A stretch of 64,000 nt of DNA from Chitinophagales bacterium (GTDB lineage: Bacteria > Bacteroidota > Bacteroidia > Chitinophagales > Saprospiraceae). This document shows positions 54,139 through 62,349 of the stretch, one piece after another (the first letter of the stretch is position 1; every line of letters starts with the position of its first letter). The notes below the pieces were generated by a model. It made no database searches. It was not told the DNA's origin and saw only the letters and a program-made list of their open reading frames with translations. The position numbers and the translations under genes are program-made. The stretch is from NCBI GenBank assembly GCA_017303875.1, contig JAFLBP010000002.1, forward strand, positions 186,001 to 250,000. Reading direction: 5' to 3'.

Positions 54139-54873
54139 ATGACAAATCAAGATCAGGGGGAACACAAGGGGGTACACATTCCACGCATTGACATACTGAT
54201 ACCAGCCTGGAACGAGGAGCAATCTTTGCCCCTTGTAATACAAAATTTGCCAAAAAACTGGACAAACCGGGTAATTGTGTGCAACAATGGCTCTACCGAC
54301 CAAACGGCTCAGGTAGCCGCTCAAAACGGCGCCATCGTCATCACAGAAACCCAACGCGGTTACGGCAATGCCTGTCTGGCCGGTATAAGTTACCTGAAGT
54401 CGCTTCCCCCGTCTGAACAGCCCGAAATCGTGGTTTTTATAGACGGTGATTACTCCGACTTCCCGGAAGAGCTGCCAAACGTGGTAGCGCCTATTTTGAA
54501 AGACGATAAAGCAATGGTCATCGGCTCCCGAATGCTCGGCGGCATGGATCCGGGGGCAATGACGCCTCCGCAGCGCTTCGGCAACTGGCTCGCGCCTTTT
54601 CTGATCCGACTGCTGTACGGATACCATTTTACCGACCTCGGCCCCTTCCGGGCCATCCGATGGCAAACATTGCTGGACATGGACATGCAGGACAAAAACT
54701 ACGGCTGGACGGTAGAAATGCAGGTACGCGCTGCCAAAATGAAAATACCCATCGCAGAAGTACCCGTCAGGTACAGAAAACGCGCCGGAGGCAAAAGCAA
54801 GGTTTCCGGAACCATACGCGGAACCGTGCTGGCTGGCTGGAAAATAATAACGACGATTTTTAAATTGCTTTAA
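54139..54873 (+). CDS. GT2-family glycosyltransferase, DPM1/undecaprenyl-sugar type
   Basis: A 244-residue cytoplasmic or membrane-associated family-2 glycosyltransferase. DILIPAWNEEQSLPLVI, VIVCNNGSTD, QRGYGNACLAGI and VVFIDGDYSD give the nucleotide-sugar and metal sites (DGD). TDLGPFRAIRW and YGWTVEMQVRA resemble polyprenyl-phosphate sugar synthases. There is no transmembrane tail apart from a short hydrophobic C-terminus. It probably makes a lipid-linked sugar used by a membrane glycosyltransferase such as the one at 57636-58964. Confidence 0.87.
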   Translation: MTNQDQGEHKGVHIPRIDILIPAWNEEQSLPLVIQNLPKNWTNRVIVCNNGSTDQTAQVAAQNGAIVITETQRGYGNACLAGISYLKSLPPSEQPEIVVFIDGDYSDFPEELPNVVAPILKDDKAMVIGSRMLGGMDPGAMTPPQRFGNWLAPFLIRLLYGYHFTDLGPFRAIRWQTLLDMDMQDKNYGWTVEMQVRAAKMKIPIAEVPVRYRKRAGGKSKVSGTIRGTVLAGWKIITTIFKLL

Positions 54874-55026
54874 TCCGCTCAACTGCCCAACAAAAGCTTA
54901 CCCAAGCGCTTAGCAGATAAACACAAGAACGCTTATTGTCATCGAGGTGGAGGATTAATCAGCATAACCCGCTTTTTAAATCGCCAACTCAAGGTAAAAA
55001 TCATTTCAGCAAAACCTTAACCTAAA

Positions 55027-56571
55027 ATGTACGGTCTACACACCCTTTTTCAGGCACTCAAGTACCAGGCCTTCGTTGACTTTGGATACCTGATGCTGCT
55101 TATCTACTTCATTGCCATGGCATTGGTAACTTCCTACTGCCTGCTGCAATTCCACCTCCTGTATCTGTACAAACGCTTCCACCGTGAAAACCCGAAGATC
55201 ACCTATCGCCAATACGAGATGGATGATCCAAACATTCCTTTCGTGACCGTACAACTGCCCATGTTCAATGAAATGTACGTGGCAGAACGCATCATCGACT
55301 GTGTGGTGCAGCAAGAGTACCCCAAAGACAAGTTTGAAATTCACGTACTCGACGACTCCACCGACGAAACCGTGGAGATCGTAGCCAAAAAAGTGGCTGA
55401 ATACAAAGCCTTGGGCTTCAACATCGAACATATCCACCGCGTAAACCGTCAGGGTTATAAGGCCGGCGCCCTTCAGGAAGCCATGCCTCGCGCCAATGGC
55501 GAATATATCGCCATCTTTGATGCCGACTTTACGCCGCGCACCGACTTCCTGCGCAAAACCATGCCGTACTTTGAAGATGAAAAAGTAGGTATCGTACAAA
55601 CCCGCTGGGAACATATCAATGCCAACCAAAGCATGATTACCCGCATGCAGGCCCTGCAATTGAATGTACACTTTACGGTAGAACAGGCTGGTCGCTCCTA
55701 TGGTAACCTCCTGCTTCAGTTCAATGGCACGGCTGGCGTCTGGCGTAAAAAAGTTATCGGCGAAGCTGGCGGCTGGCAGAGCGACACACTCACCGAAGAC
55801 CTCGACCTGAGCTTCCGCGCCCAGATTATGGGCTATAAAATCCAGTACTTAGAGAAATTGGAAAGCCCGGCCGAACTGCCCATCGAAATGAACGCCCTCA
55901 AAGGCCAGCAATTCCGCTGGAACAAAGGTGGCGCTCAAAACTCCCGCAAACTCATCAAGCTCATCTGGAATACCGACAAACTGAACTTTATTCAGAAAAC
56001 CCACGCCATCAGCCAGTTGTTGGCCTACGGGGTGTTCCTGTACATGTTTGTAGCCGGCCTCAGTTCCATTCCGCTGGCTTTTGCCTTCAGCGAACTGGGT
56101 ATTTCCACGCACTTTCTGTCGTTCTCGGTATTGGGTCTGTTCTCCGTAGCGGCCATTTCCTATACGGCAAATATCACTGCCGCCCTGCGCGAAACGGCGC
56201 CAACGCTCAAGGAAAAACTTCAGTTCTTCGGCCTGTTCTTCTCTTTCATGCCGATCTCTCTGGGCTTGTCGCTGTACAACACCATTGCCGTAATTGAAGG
56301 CTACATGGGTAAAGCGTCTTCTTTCGTGCGCACCCCGAAATACGGCGCGATGGCAGCCAACAAAGACAACTCTTTCAAAAAGGCATCCTACACCGCCCGC
56401 AAGATTTCCTGGGTAACTTATGCGGAAGGCCTGATGGCACTTATTTTCCTCACCACTGCCATCATTGGTGCAGTGACGGGCAATGGCGCCTTCGTACTCT
56501 TCCACTCCATGCTGGCCTTCGGCTTCGGCACCATTTGCTACTACTCCATCAAGCACCTGCGCTACCGTTAA
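55027..56571 (+). CDS. Processive GT2 glycosyltransferase (cellulose-synthase-like)
   Basis: A 514-residue membrane enzyme. An N-terminal helix (FGYLMLLIYFIAMALVTSYCLL) is followed by a family-2 catalytic domain with LDDSTDETVE, FDADFTPR, TEDLDLSFRAQ and QQFRWNKGG, the D, DxD, TED and QxxRW motifs of processive polymerases. Several C-terminal helices form the channel. It resembles beta-glucan or mannan synthases. No c-di-GMP PilZ domain is present. It follows the other GT2 gene by 153 bases. Confidence 0.9.
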   Translation: MYGLHTLFQALKYQAFVDFGYLMLLIYFIAMALVTSYCLLQFHLLYLYKRFHRENPKITYRQYEMDDPNIPFVTVQLPMFNEMYVAERIIDCVVQQEYPKDKFEIHVLDDSTDETVEIVAKKVAEYKALGFNIEHIHRVNRQGYKAGALQEAMPRANGEYIAIFDADFTPRTDFLRKTMPYFEDEKVGIVQTRWEHINANQSMITRMQALQLNVHFTVEQAGRSYGNLLLQFNGTAGVWRKKVIGEAGGWQSDTLTEDLDLSFRAQIMGYKIQYLEKLESPAELPIEMNALKGQQFRWNKGGAQNSRKLIKLIWNTDKLNFIQKTHAISQLLAYGVFLYMFVAGLSSIPLAFAFSELGISTHFLSFSVLGLFSVAAISYTANITAALRETAPTLKEKLQFFGLFFSFMPISLGLSLYNTIAVIEGYMGKASSFVRTPKYGAMAANKDNSFKKASYTARKISWVTYAEGLMALIFLTTAIIGAVTGNGAFVLFHSMLAFGFGTICYYSIKHLRYR

Positions 56572-56609
56572 TACCGCACGCGCAGTACTTGCAGAAATGA
56601 TAATTGAGC

Positions 56610-56650
56610 AAGCCGGTTTCGCCTGACAGCAGGTGAAACCGGCTTTTTTT
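56610..56650 (+). terminator. Intrinsic terminator
   Basis: 56610-56625 pairs with 56630-56645 over 16 bp (one G-U), loop ACAG, followed by a T-run. Ends the transcript of the processive glycosyltransferase gene. Confidence 0.9.
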
Positions 56651-56651
56651 G

Positions 56652-56904
56652 TTAATATGTCTTAAATAAATTTCAAACCCGTTAAACCGGGGTTAAAGGC
56701 TGTTCCAATGCTTGTTAAAATGCCTGCAAACAAAATATTTTTGAGCTACCGCAGGCAAAAATTGAACACTGAAAACACCACTGCGGCCATGAAAAACACC
56801 TGAAAAGTGATATTTTTTAAAAAAAAAATAGCTTAACAATCCTAAACAATTGTAATACTTTCAAGTTTTAAAATTCGAACCATTCATCATAAATATCGAA
56901 CATC
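56652..56904. other. AT-rich intergenic region without recognised gene
   Basis: About 250 bases with poly-A/T stretches and a weak CCTGC...GCAGG pairing. No ORF, RNA gene or clear promoter was recognised. Confidence 0.5.
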
Positions 56905-57600
56905 ATGAAACAACTGTTTTTTTGCACCGCCGCCTCCTTAAGTCTCAGCTCCTGCATGCCGCATTATTTTGAGGCTTATAAAGAACAACCTGCCGAATCG
57001 CAGGTGATTTATCAGCATGGCGTAACCGCCATTACCCGAAATTACAACGGTGTAGATATGACCGTAGCCCTGACCGACAACGGCGGTTCCCGCCTCTTCT
57101 TCGATGTTATTTTACTGAACAATAGCGACTCGAACCTGACTATTTTTCCAGAAAAAGTAAAAGCCGCAGGTTTGATCAGCCGCAATACCAGGGAGCCTTA
57201 TCGCGTGCTGAGTGCCGAACGTGTGATTCGCAACCGGAATACTGCCATTGCCCTGAGCGGGCTTGCACTGGCTGCCGGAACAGTAGCTGCCGCTTCTACC
57301 CTGGAAACGCCATCCAATACTGTAAATACCAATAACGCGGATGTAATTATTGCCTCCACCCTGATTTCTCAGGCAGCTATTGCACCCAATGGCCCGGTTG
57401 TAGCCAACGGTATGGTGAACGCGACGCCCTTTATGTCGCGCGATGGCCTGGCGCGCCGCCACACCCTGCGCCCGGGTGAGTACTACCAGGGCCGTGTGAT
57501 TATCCGCCGTGCCATGCAACACGGGGTAGTTGAAGTCGGTATTCCGATTGACGGAGAGTATCAGTATTTCAACTTTGGCACACGCCAACGCATTTTCTAA
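56905..57600 (+). CDS. Putative lipoprotein of unknown function
   Basis: A 231-residue exported protein. MKQLFFCTAASLSLSSC ends in a lipobox with Cys17 as the lipidated residue. The N-terminal part (VTAITRNYNGVDMTVALTDNGG, FFDVILLNNSDSNLTIFPEKV) looks like a small beta-sandwich. A hydrophobic Ala-rich middle (TAIALSGLALAAGTVAAAS) could be membrane-associated. No family recognised. Confidence 0.7.
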   Translation: MKQLFFCTAASLSLSSCMPHYFEAYKEQPAESQVIYQHGVTAITRNYNGVDMTVALTDNGGSRLFFDVILLNNSDSNLTIFPEKVKAAGLISRNTREPYRVLSAERVIRNRNTAIALSGLALAAGTVAAASTLETPSNTVNTNNADVIIASTLISQAAIAPNGPVVANGMVNATPFMSRDGLARRHTLRPGEYYQGRVIIRRAMQHGVVEVGIPIDGEYQYFNFGTRQRIF

Positions 57601-57635
57601 TGCAATAATTTCTTTGGGGTAGCGACCTTTGTGCC

Positions 57636-58964
57636 ATGCGCCTGCCCTACCCTGCCCGATGGATATATATCAGCGCCGGATTGCTACTGTGCAGTCTGGC
57701 GCTGTTTGCTGTTTATATACAGCCGCGCAGCGATTTTTGGGGCAATCTCGTGTTGTGGACAATCTGGTTTGGCTGTTATGCCGCCATTTACCACTTAGCG
57801 CGCCTCAGGCTGGCCTGGAATCAGGAGCGCTGGTGGCTAACCATCGGTATTGCGCAGCGTTTCCTGCTGCTTTGGGCGCTGCCCAATTTATCTGAAGATG
57901 TGTATCGTTTTTTGTGGGATGGCCGCGTTGCCGTTGCGGGTATTCATCCGTTTGCGTTTACGCCGGAAGCTTTTTTGCAACAATACCCTTCCCTACCCGG
58001 CCTGAGCGACGAGCTTTTCCGGCAGCTCAACTCTCCAAAATACCACACAATTTATCCGCCGCTGGCGCAGGGTTTGTTTTGGCTGGCCGCCAAATGTTCA
58101 CCGCTAAACATCTATGGCGGCGTACTCACCATAAAAATAATATTGTTTGCCGCCGAAATCGGTACGATTTGCGGTTTGCGAGCATGGGAAAAGCCGGGAG
58201 TACGCCGGGGACTAAGCATGGCAGCCCTTTATGCCCTCAACCCCTTACTGATTCTGGAAATATGTGGCAATGCGCACATTGAAGGCCTCATGCTTTTCCT
58301 GTTGCTTCAAATGTTCCTTGCTTTGCGCGCTGAAAAAACCACCCTGGCGGCCATGAGTTGGGCCGGAGCGGTAGCGGTCAAATTAGTGCCGCTCATAGCA
58401 CTGCCTTTTGTGTTTGTATACTTAGGCTGGAAAAAAGGCTTGCAGTTTGCAGCAAAGGGATTATTCTGTCTGCTCGTTCTGTTTATACCGCTTTCAGACT
58501 GGGCTGTCTTGCAAAATATGGCCGGAAGCCTGGATTTATATTTCCGGCAATTTCAATTCAACGCCTGTGTTTATTACGTCGTACGGGAGATCGGGCGCAT
58601 CCGCAGCGGCTGGGATTACGGTGTGTACATCGGGCCTTGGCTGGGTGTAGTTTCGGCTGGTATTATTAGCCTCATGTCCTTGTTGCCGCCCTACCCGCGC
58701 GATCTGCGGGCCTTAAGCACTAAAATCGGGGACGCCTTACTCATTTACCTGCTTTTTGCGGCCGTGGTACATCCCTGGTACATTACAGTACCGCTCTTGT
58801 TCGGCATATTGTCGGGCCGGCATTATGTGCTGCTTTGGTCGTTTGTCGTCTTGTTTTCCTACAGCCATTACCAGGGCGGCGGGCTGCAAGAAAACTTCTG
58901 GATGATTGGCGCGGAGTATGTGTTGTTGCTGGCAAGCAGGGTTGGAATGCGGAATGCGGAATGA
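57636..58964 (+). CDS. Polytopic membrane glycosyltransferase (GT87/MptB-like)
   Basis: A 442-residue protein with about ten transmembrane helices. The first loop LSEDVYRFLWDGRVAVAGIHPFA and the second KYHTIYPPLAQG match GT-C polyprenyl-phosphate-mannose-dependent enzymes, where the ED pair is catalytic. LEICGNAHIEGLMLF and VKLVPLIALPFVF are also typical. It likely uses a lipid-linked sugar made by the GT2 enzyme at 54139. The last residues GMRNAE and the stop codon are provided by a GCGGAAT array. Confidence 0.82.
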   Translation: MRLPYPARWIYISAGLLLCSLALFAVYIQPRSDFWGNLVLWTIWFGCYAAIYHLARLRLAWNQERWWLTIGIAQRFLLLWALPNLSEDVYRFLWDGRVAVAGIHPFAFTPEAFLQQYPSLPGLSDELFRQLNSPKYHTIYPPLAQGLFWLAAKCSPLNIYGGVLTIKIILFAAEIGTICGLRAWEKPGVRRGLSMAALYALNPLLILEICGNAHIEGLMLFLLLQMFLALRAEKTTLAAMSWAGAVAVKLVPLIALPFVFVYLGWKKGLQFAAKGLFCLLVLFIPLSDWAVLQNMAGSLDLYFRQFQFNACVYYVVREIGRIRSGWDYGVYIGPWLGVVSAGIISLMSLLPPYPRDLRALSTKIGDALLIYLLFAAVVHPWYITVPLLFGILSGRHYVLLWSFVVLFSYSHYQGGGLQENFWMIGAEYVLLLASRVGMRNAE

Positions 58965-59060
58965 ATGTTGAATTTTTAATGTTTAATTTTGGATTTTGCT
59001 GCGCAAAATAATTCATTTCACACTTCGCACTCCGCATTCCGCATTCCGCACTCCGCATTT
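58944..59060. repeat. Long GCGGAAT element, inverted arms, copy 8
   Basis: Left heptamers 58944-58964, right inverted heptamers 59021-59060. The interior has GAATGTTGAATTTTTAATG and GGATTTTGCTGCGCAAAATA. It touches the stop codons of both flanking genes. Confidence 0.87.
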
Positions 59061-59775
59061 AAATAATCCTATCTCCCTTTCTGACACTAACCTCCGAGCC
59101 TTCGGCGAGAAAGACCGATAGGGGTTCGGCATTATTAAGATAGGCAAAAGCAGGGCCGTAGAGGGCGCTGAAGTTGATGTCGGCGCGCCACTGTTCTACC
59201 GGATAGAGTTCCCAGCGGGGGTGCTCCACCTGATACTGCATGGTTTGTGCATCGTTCCAGCGGGCGTAGCCCCAGTAATGTTCGGTGATAAATTCCGCTT
59301 CGCTGCCTGCTTTCAGGGGAACGGCCTGTGCATCGGCGCGCACACCGAGATGATTCCAGTGGCCTTTGTGTTTCCAGGAATACTCTACGGATAGTTTATC
59401 AGCAGTTTGTTCCCAGTTGTGGCGCATGGGCAAGGCACTGTATCGTTCGCGGTAAAGGGTATTGGCTACCCAGGCGATGGCGGGTTTGGGCACTAATTCG
59501 CGCACAAACACCACGCCCCTGCGCCAATCGCCCTGCGGCGTTTGATGTTTGACGTAAAAACGCAGGTTGACCTCTTCAAAATTGACGTGAAAAGGGATTT
59601 TTACCCCCAAAACCCGCGTATTGGCAAACCAAAACCCGACCATACTGGCATAACAGACGCCATTCCAGTAATCCAGTTCCGTGTGTGCCGGCAAATACGG
59701 CTTGAGCGATGCCGGATCAGCCGCATAATTCAGAATCGCGAGTTTGCGCCATTCGGCGCTGAGAAAAACAGACAT
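59059..59775 (-). CDS. DUF2071-family protein (YqjF-like)
   Basis: A 238-residue protein of the DUF2071 / acetoacetate-decarboxylase-like fold. FLSAEWRKLAILNYAADPASLKPYLPAHTELDYWNG, ASMVGFWFANTRVLGV, FEEVNLRFYVKH and GVVFVRELVPK are family segments. Function unknown. It stands between two repeat elements. Confidence 0.85.
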   Translation of the reverse strand: MSVFLSAEWRKLAILNYAADPASLKPYLPAHTELDYWNGVCYASMVGFWFANTRVLGVKIPFHVNFEEVNLRFYVKHQTPQGDWRRGVVFVRELVPKPAIAWVANTLYRERYSALPMRHNWEQTADKLSVEYSWKHKGHWNHLGVRADAQAVPLKAGSEAEFITEHYWGYARWNDAQTMQYQVEHPRWELYPVEQWRADINFSALYGPAFAYLNNAEPLSVFLAEGSEVSVRKGDRII

Positions 59776-59780
59776 GTATA

Positions 59781-60094
59781 GTAACGATGAACGATGAGTG
59801 ATGAACGATGAGTTTTTTAGTATTTGGGTGTTTTAGGGGGCATCAGGAGCGGAGCCATTCGTGCATTCGTGGCTACTTTCCCAAGTAATTAAACACCATA
59901 ATGGAGCTAACGTTCATTGTCAATAACAGTTATCACGCATTCATTTGCTTGAAGATATGACACAGAAGGTTTCACACAAAAGACACTGAATCTGTGTTTT
60001 CTGTGTGAATGATCTGTGCTATTCTGTGCGAAATCCCCTAAAACACCCAAACACTAAAAAAACTCATCGTTCATCACTCATCGTTCATCGTTAC
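59781..60094. mobile_element. 314-bp compound element with 60-bp inverted termini
   Basis: Left arm 59781-59840 and right arm 60035-60094 match as inverted repeats at 58 of 60 positions with one 1-base gap. Each arm holds GATGARY heptamers, a T-run and an ACACTAAA-type tail. The interior has ATTCGTGC/ATTCGTGG and several TCTGTG units but no ORF. It supplies the C-terminus and stop of the thioesterase gene at 60074. It has no transposase. Confidence 0.75.
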
Positions 60095-60502
60095 AAAACT
60101 CCATTCCTGTTTTTTACGATAAGCGACGCCGTGGAAAAAAGCGACGGTTTCAGCGCGTTGGTTTTCAATACGAATATCGTAGCGGGAGAGGGTATTGGCC
60201 ACGTGCGTTTCGGTAGCGGTCGCGCGCAGGGTGTCGCCTGGGTGTACGGGCGCGAGGTGCTCTACCGTGCAGTGGATGGATACAGCATGGCGGCCACGGC
60301 TATTGCAGGCAAAAGCGAAGCAGCTGTCGGCCAGGGAAAAGGTGATACCGCCATGCGCCACGCCGAATCCGTTGAGCATTTCAGGTCGCACGGTCATTTG
60401 CAGGGAGCAGGCGCCTTCAGAGATTTCAAGCAATTCCATACCCATCCATTGGCTGAACGGGTCGTTATCAAACATTTGGTGAAAAATCTCAGAGGGCGTC
60501 AT
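60074..60502 (-). CDS. PaaI-like hotdog thioesterase
   Basis: A 142-residue hotdog-fold acyl-CoA thioesterase. MLNGFGVAHGGITFSLADSCFAFACNS carries the HGG and Asp of the PaaI group, and HLAPVHPGDTLRATATETH the second strand. The ATG at 60502 is preferred over a TTG at 60511. It lies 5 bases after the 3-hydroxyacyl-CoA dehydrogenase stop. Its last residues VTMNDE and its stop are made by a GATGARY array, so the natural C-terminus has been replaced or extended. Confidence 0.87.
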   Translation of the reverse strand: MTPSEIFHQMFDNDPFSQWMGMELLEISEGACSLQMTVRPEMLNGFGVAHGGITFSLADSCFAFACNSRGRHAVSIHCTVEHLAPVHPGDTLRATATETHVANTLSRYDIRIENQRAETVAFFHGVAYRKKQEWSFVTMNDE

Positions 60503-60507
60503 GGCGA

Positions 60508-61665
60508 TCAATAGAATGTTTTGTTTTCGCGCAGCATTTTACGCAGCAGGCGGCTACAGCGATAACGGTCGTCGAGGTATTCCACATACAGGCTGTCCAT
60601 GCGCTGCACAACGGTTTCGATGCCAATTTCGTCGGCCCAGGCCAGCAGTCCCTTGGGATAGTTGACGCCATTGGTCATGGCCATATCAATATCGTCGCGG
60701 GTAGCGACATTCAGGTAAAGCGCTTCGGCAGCTTCGTTGATGAGCATGGCCAGGATGCGATTTACGATTTCCTGTCCGAGTGCGGGATCTTTTTTCGGTT
60801 CCGGTTTTACGGCGCCATCGCGGTAATCGTAGAAGCCGCGTTGGCTTTTTTGGCCGAAATAATGGGCGTCTACGAGGCGTTTTTGAGTAAATGAGGGTTT
60901 ATAGCGCGGGTCGTAGTAGAAATTTTCAAATACAATTTCCGTCACGGCATAGTTAATATCATTGCCGATGAAGTCCATCAATTCAAAAGGCCCCATCCGG
61001 AAACCACCAACTTCGCGCATGGCCCAGTCGATGGTAGATAAATCTGCAATACCCTCTTCCAAAATACGCAGGGCTTCGCCGTAGTAAGGACGGGCTACGC
61101 GATTGACGATAAACCCGGGTGTGTCTTTGGCCAGTACGGTTGTTTTACCCCAGCCATCCACAATATCTCTTGCTTTTTGTACAACCGCCGGGTCTGTTTG
61201 CACCGCCGGAATAATTTCCACGAGGCGCATCAACTGAGCCGGGTTAAAAAAGTGGATACCGATGATGCGTTCGGGATGTTTGAGGCTGGCGCCCATAGCG
61301 GCAATGGAAAGCGAAGAAGTGTTGCTGGCCAAAATGGCATCTTCGGCAACCACGGCTTCCATACTTTTAAAGCAAATTTGCTTTTGCTCCACATCTTCCA
61401 CAATGGCCTCAATGATAAGGGGGCAATTGCGGAAGTCGCTGGTGTGGTCGGTAAATTTGATTCGGCTGAACAGCGAGTAGGCATCTGCTTCGCTGATTCG
61501 GCCTTTTTCAACCATTTTTTTAAGCGAAGCCTGAATGTTTTTACTGGCTTTGGAGAGTGCGAGCGTATAATTGTCGCAAATGATGACATTGTGGCCGGCT
61601 GCGGCCGCAACCTGAGCGATTCCACTGCCCATAGCGCCAGCGCCGAGTATGCCTATAGTGTCCAT
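60508..61665 (-). CDS. 3-hydroxyacyl-CoA dehydrogenase
   Basis: A 385-residue NAD-dependent dehydrogenase. The Rossmann start is IGILGAGAMGSGIAQVAAAAGH. SNTSSLSIAAM, GIHFFNPAQLMRLVEII (catalytic His) and DTPGFIVNRVARPYYGEA are typical. Two C-terminal 3HCDH domains are present (the second around NGVNYPKGLLAWADEIG), as in PaaH-type enzymes. ATG at 61665 was chosen because it gives the Rossmann start; the open frame upstream overlaps ruvC on the other strand. With PaaI next to it the pair may belong to phenylacetate or fatty-acid beta-oxidation; no ring-oxygenase genes are in the window. Confidence 0.92.
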   Translation of the reverse strand: MDTIGILGAGAMGSGIAQVAAAAGHNVIICDNYTLALSKASKNIQASLKKMVEKGRISEADAYSLFSRIKFTDHTSDFRNCPLIIEAIVEDVEQKQICFKSMEAVVAEDAILASNTSSLSIAAMGASLKHPERIIGIHFFNPAQLMRLVEIIPAVQTDPAVVQKARDIVDGWGKTTVLAKDTPGFIVNRVARPYYGEALRILEEGIADLSTIDWAMREVGGFRMGPFELMDFIGNDINYAVTEIVFENFYYDPRYKPSFTQKRLVDAHYFGQKSQRGFYDYRDGAVKPEPKKDPALGQEIVNRILAMLINEAAEALYLNVATRDDIDMAMTNGVNYPKGLLAWADEIGIETVVQRMDSLYVEYLDDRYRCSRLLRKMLRENKTFY

Positions 61666-61761
61666 TGAATTATAGTATGCTTGTGATAAAAAGCGGCGCA
61701 AAATTACGGCTTCCTGTACTGCCCCGCCCGCTTTAGCCGATATTTTTTCTACCTTTCGGCC

Positions 61762-62334
61762 ATGGAATTGCAAACAACCCGCATTCTCGGCATCGACCCC
61801 GGCACAAATGTGCTTGGCTTTGCCCTGATTGATGCCAACAAGCAACAAATAAAGGTGATTGAAATTGGAGTGCTCACCTTTGGCCATGTTGGCGACGAAC
61901 AAACCATCAAGCTGCGCTATATCTTTGAACAGGTGCAAGACCTCATCCGGCAACACAAGCCTTCACAAATGGCCATTGAGGCGCCGTTTTTCGGGAAAAA
62001 TGTGCAGTCCATGCTTAAATTGGGCCGCGCACAAGGCGTCGCTATTGCTGCAGGCATGGTCAATCAGCTTGAAATAACGGAATATATGCCCAAAAAAATC
62101 AAAAAAGCGATTTGCGGCAACGGCAATGCCTCCAAAGAGCAAGTGGCAGGCATGCTGGAAAATATTCTGAAAATCAAACTCAACGAAAAATACTTCGACG
62201 CCACCGACGCACTCGCCACCGCCGTCTGCCACTGGTTTCAAAGCTCCAGCCGGGTAGGCGGAAGCAGCAAATCGTACAGCGGCTGGGGAGCATTTTTGAA
62301 GGATAATCCCGAGCGACTCAAAAAGACCAAATAA
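61762..62334 (+). CDS. ruvC: Holliday junction endonuclease RuvC
   Basis: A 190-residue resolvase that cuts four-way junctions. The catalytic acids are Asp12 (GIDPGT), Glu73 (AIEAPFFGKNVQS), and Asp146 and Asp149 (FDATDALATAVCHW). The LKLGRAQGVAIAAG and YMPKKIKKAICGNGNASKEQVAGML segments are typical. ruvA and ruvB are not nearby, which is common in this phylum. TACCTTTCG just before the ATG resembles a -7 box with one mismatch. Confidence 0.95.
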   Translation: MELQTTRILGIDPGTNVLGFALIDANKQQIKVIEIGVLTFGHVGDEQTIKLRYIFEQVQDLIRQHKPSQMAIEAPFFGKNVQSMLKLGRAQGVAIAAGMVNQLEITEYMPKKIKKAICGNGNASKEQVAGMLENILKIKLNEKYFDATDALATAVCHWFQSSSRVGGSSKSYSGWGAFLKDNPERLKKTK

Positions 62335-62349
62335 TTTCCGAACATGCTC

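Noticed and set aside
61666..61956. Upstream extension of the 3-hydroxyacyl-CoA dehydrogenase
   Set aside because: The Rossmann motif begins at 61665 and the extension overlaps ruvC on the other strand.
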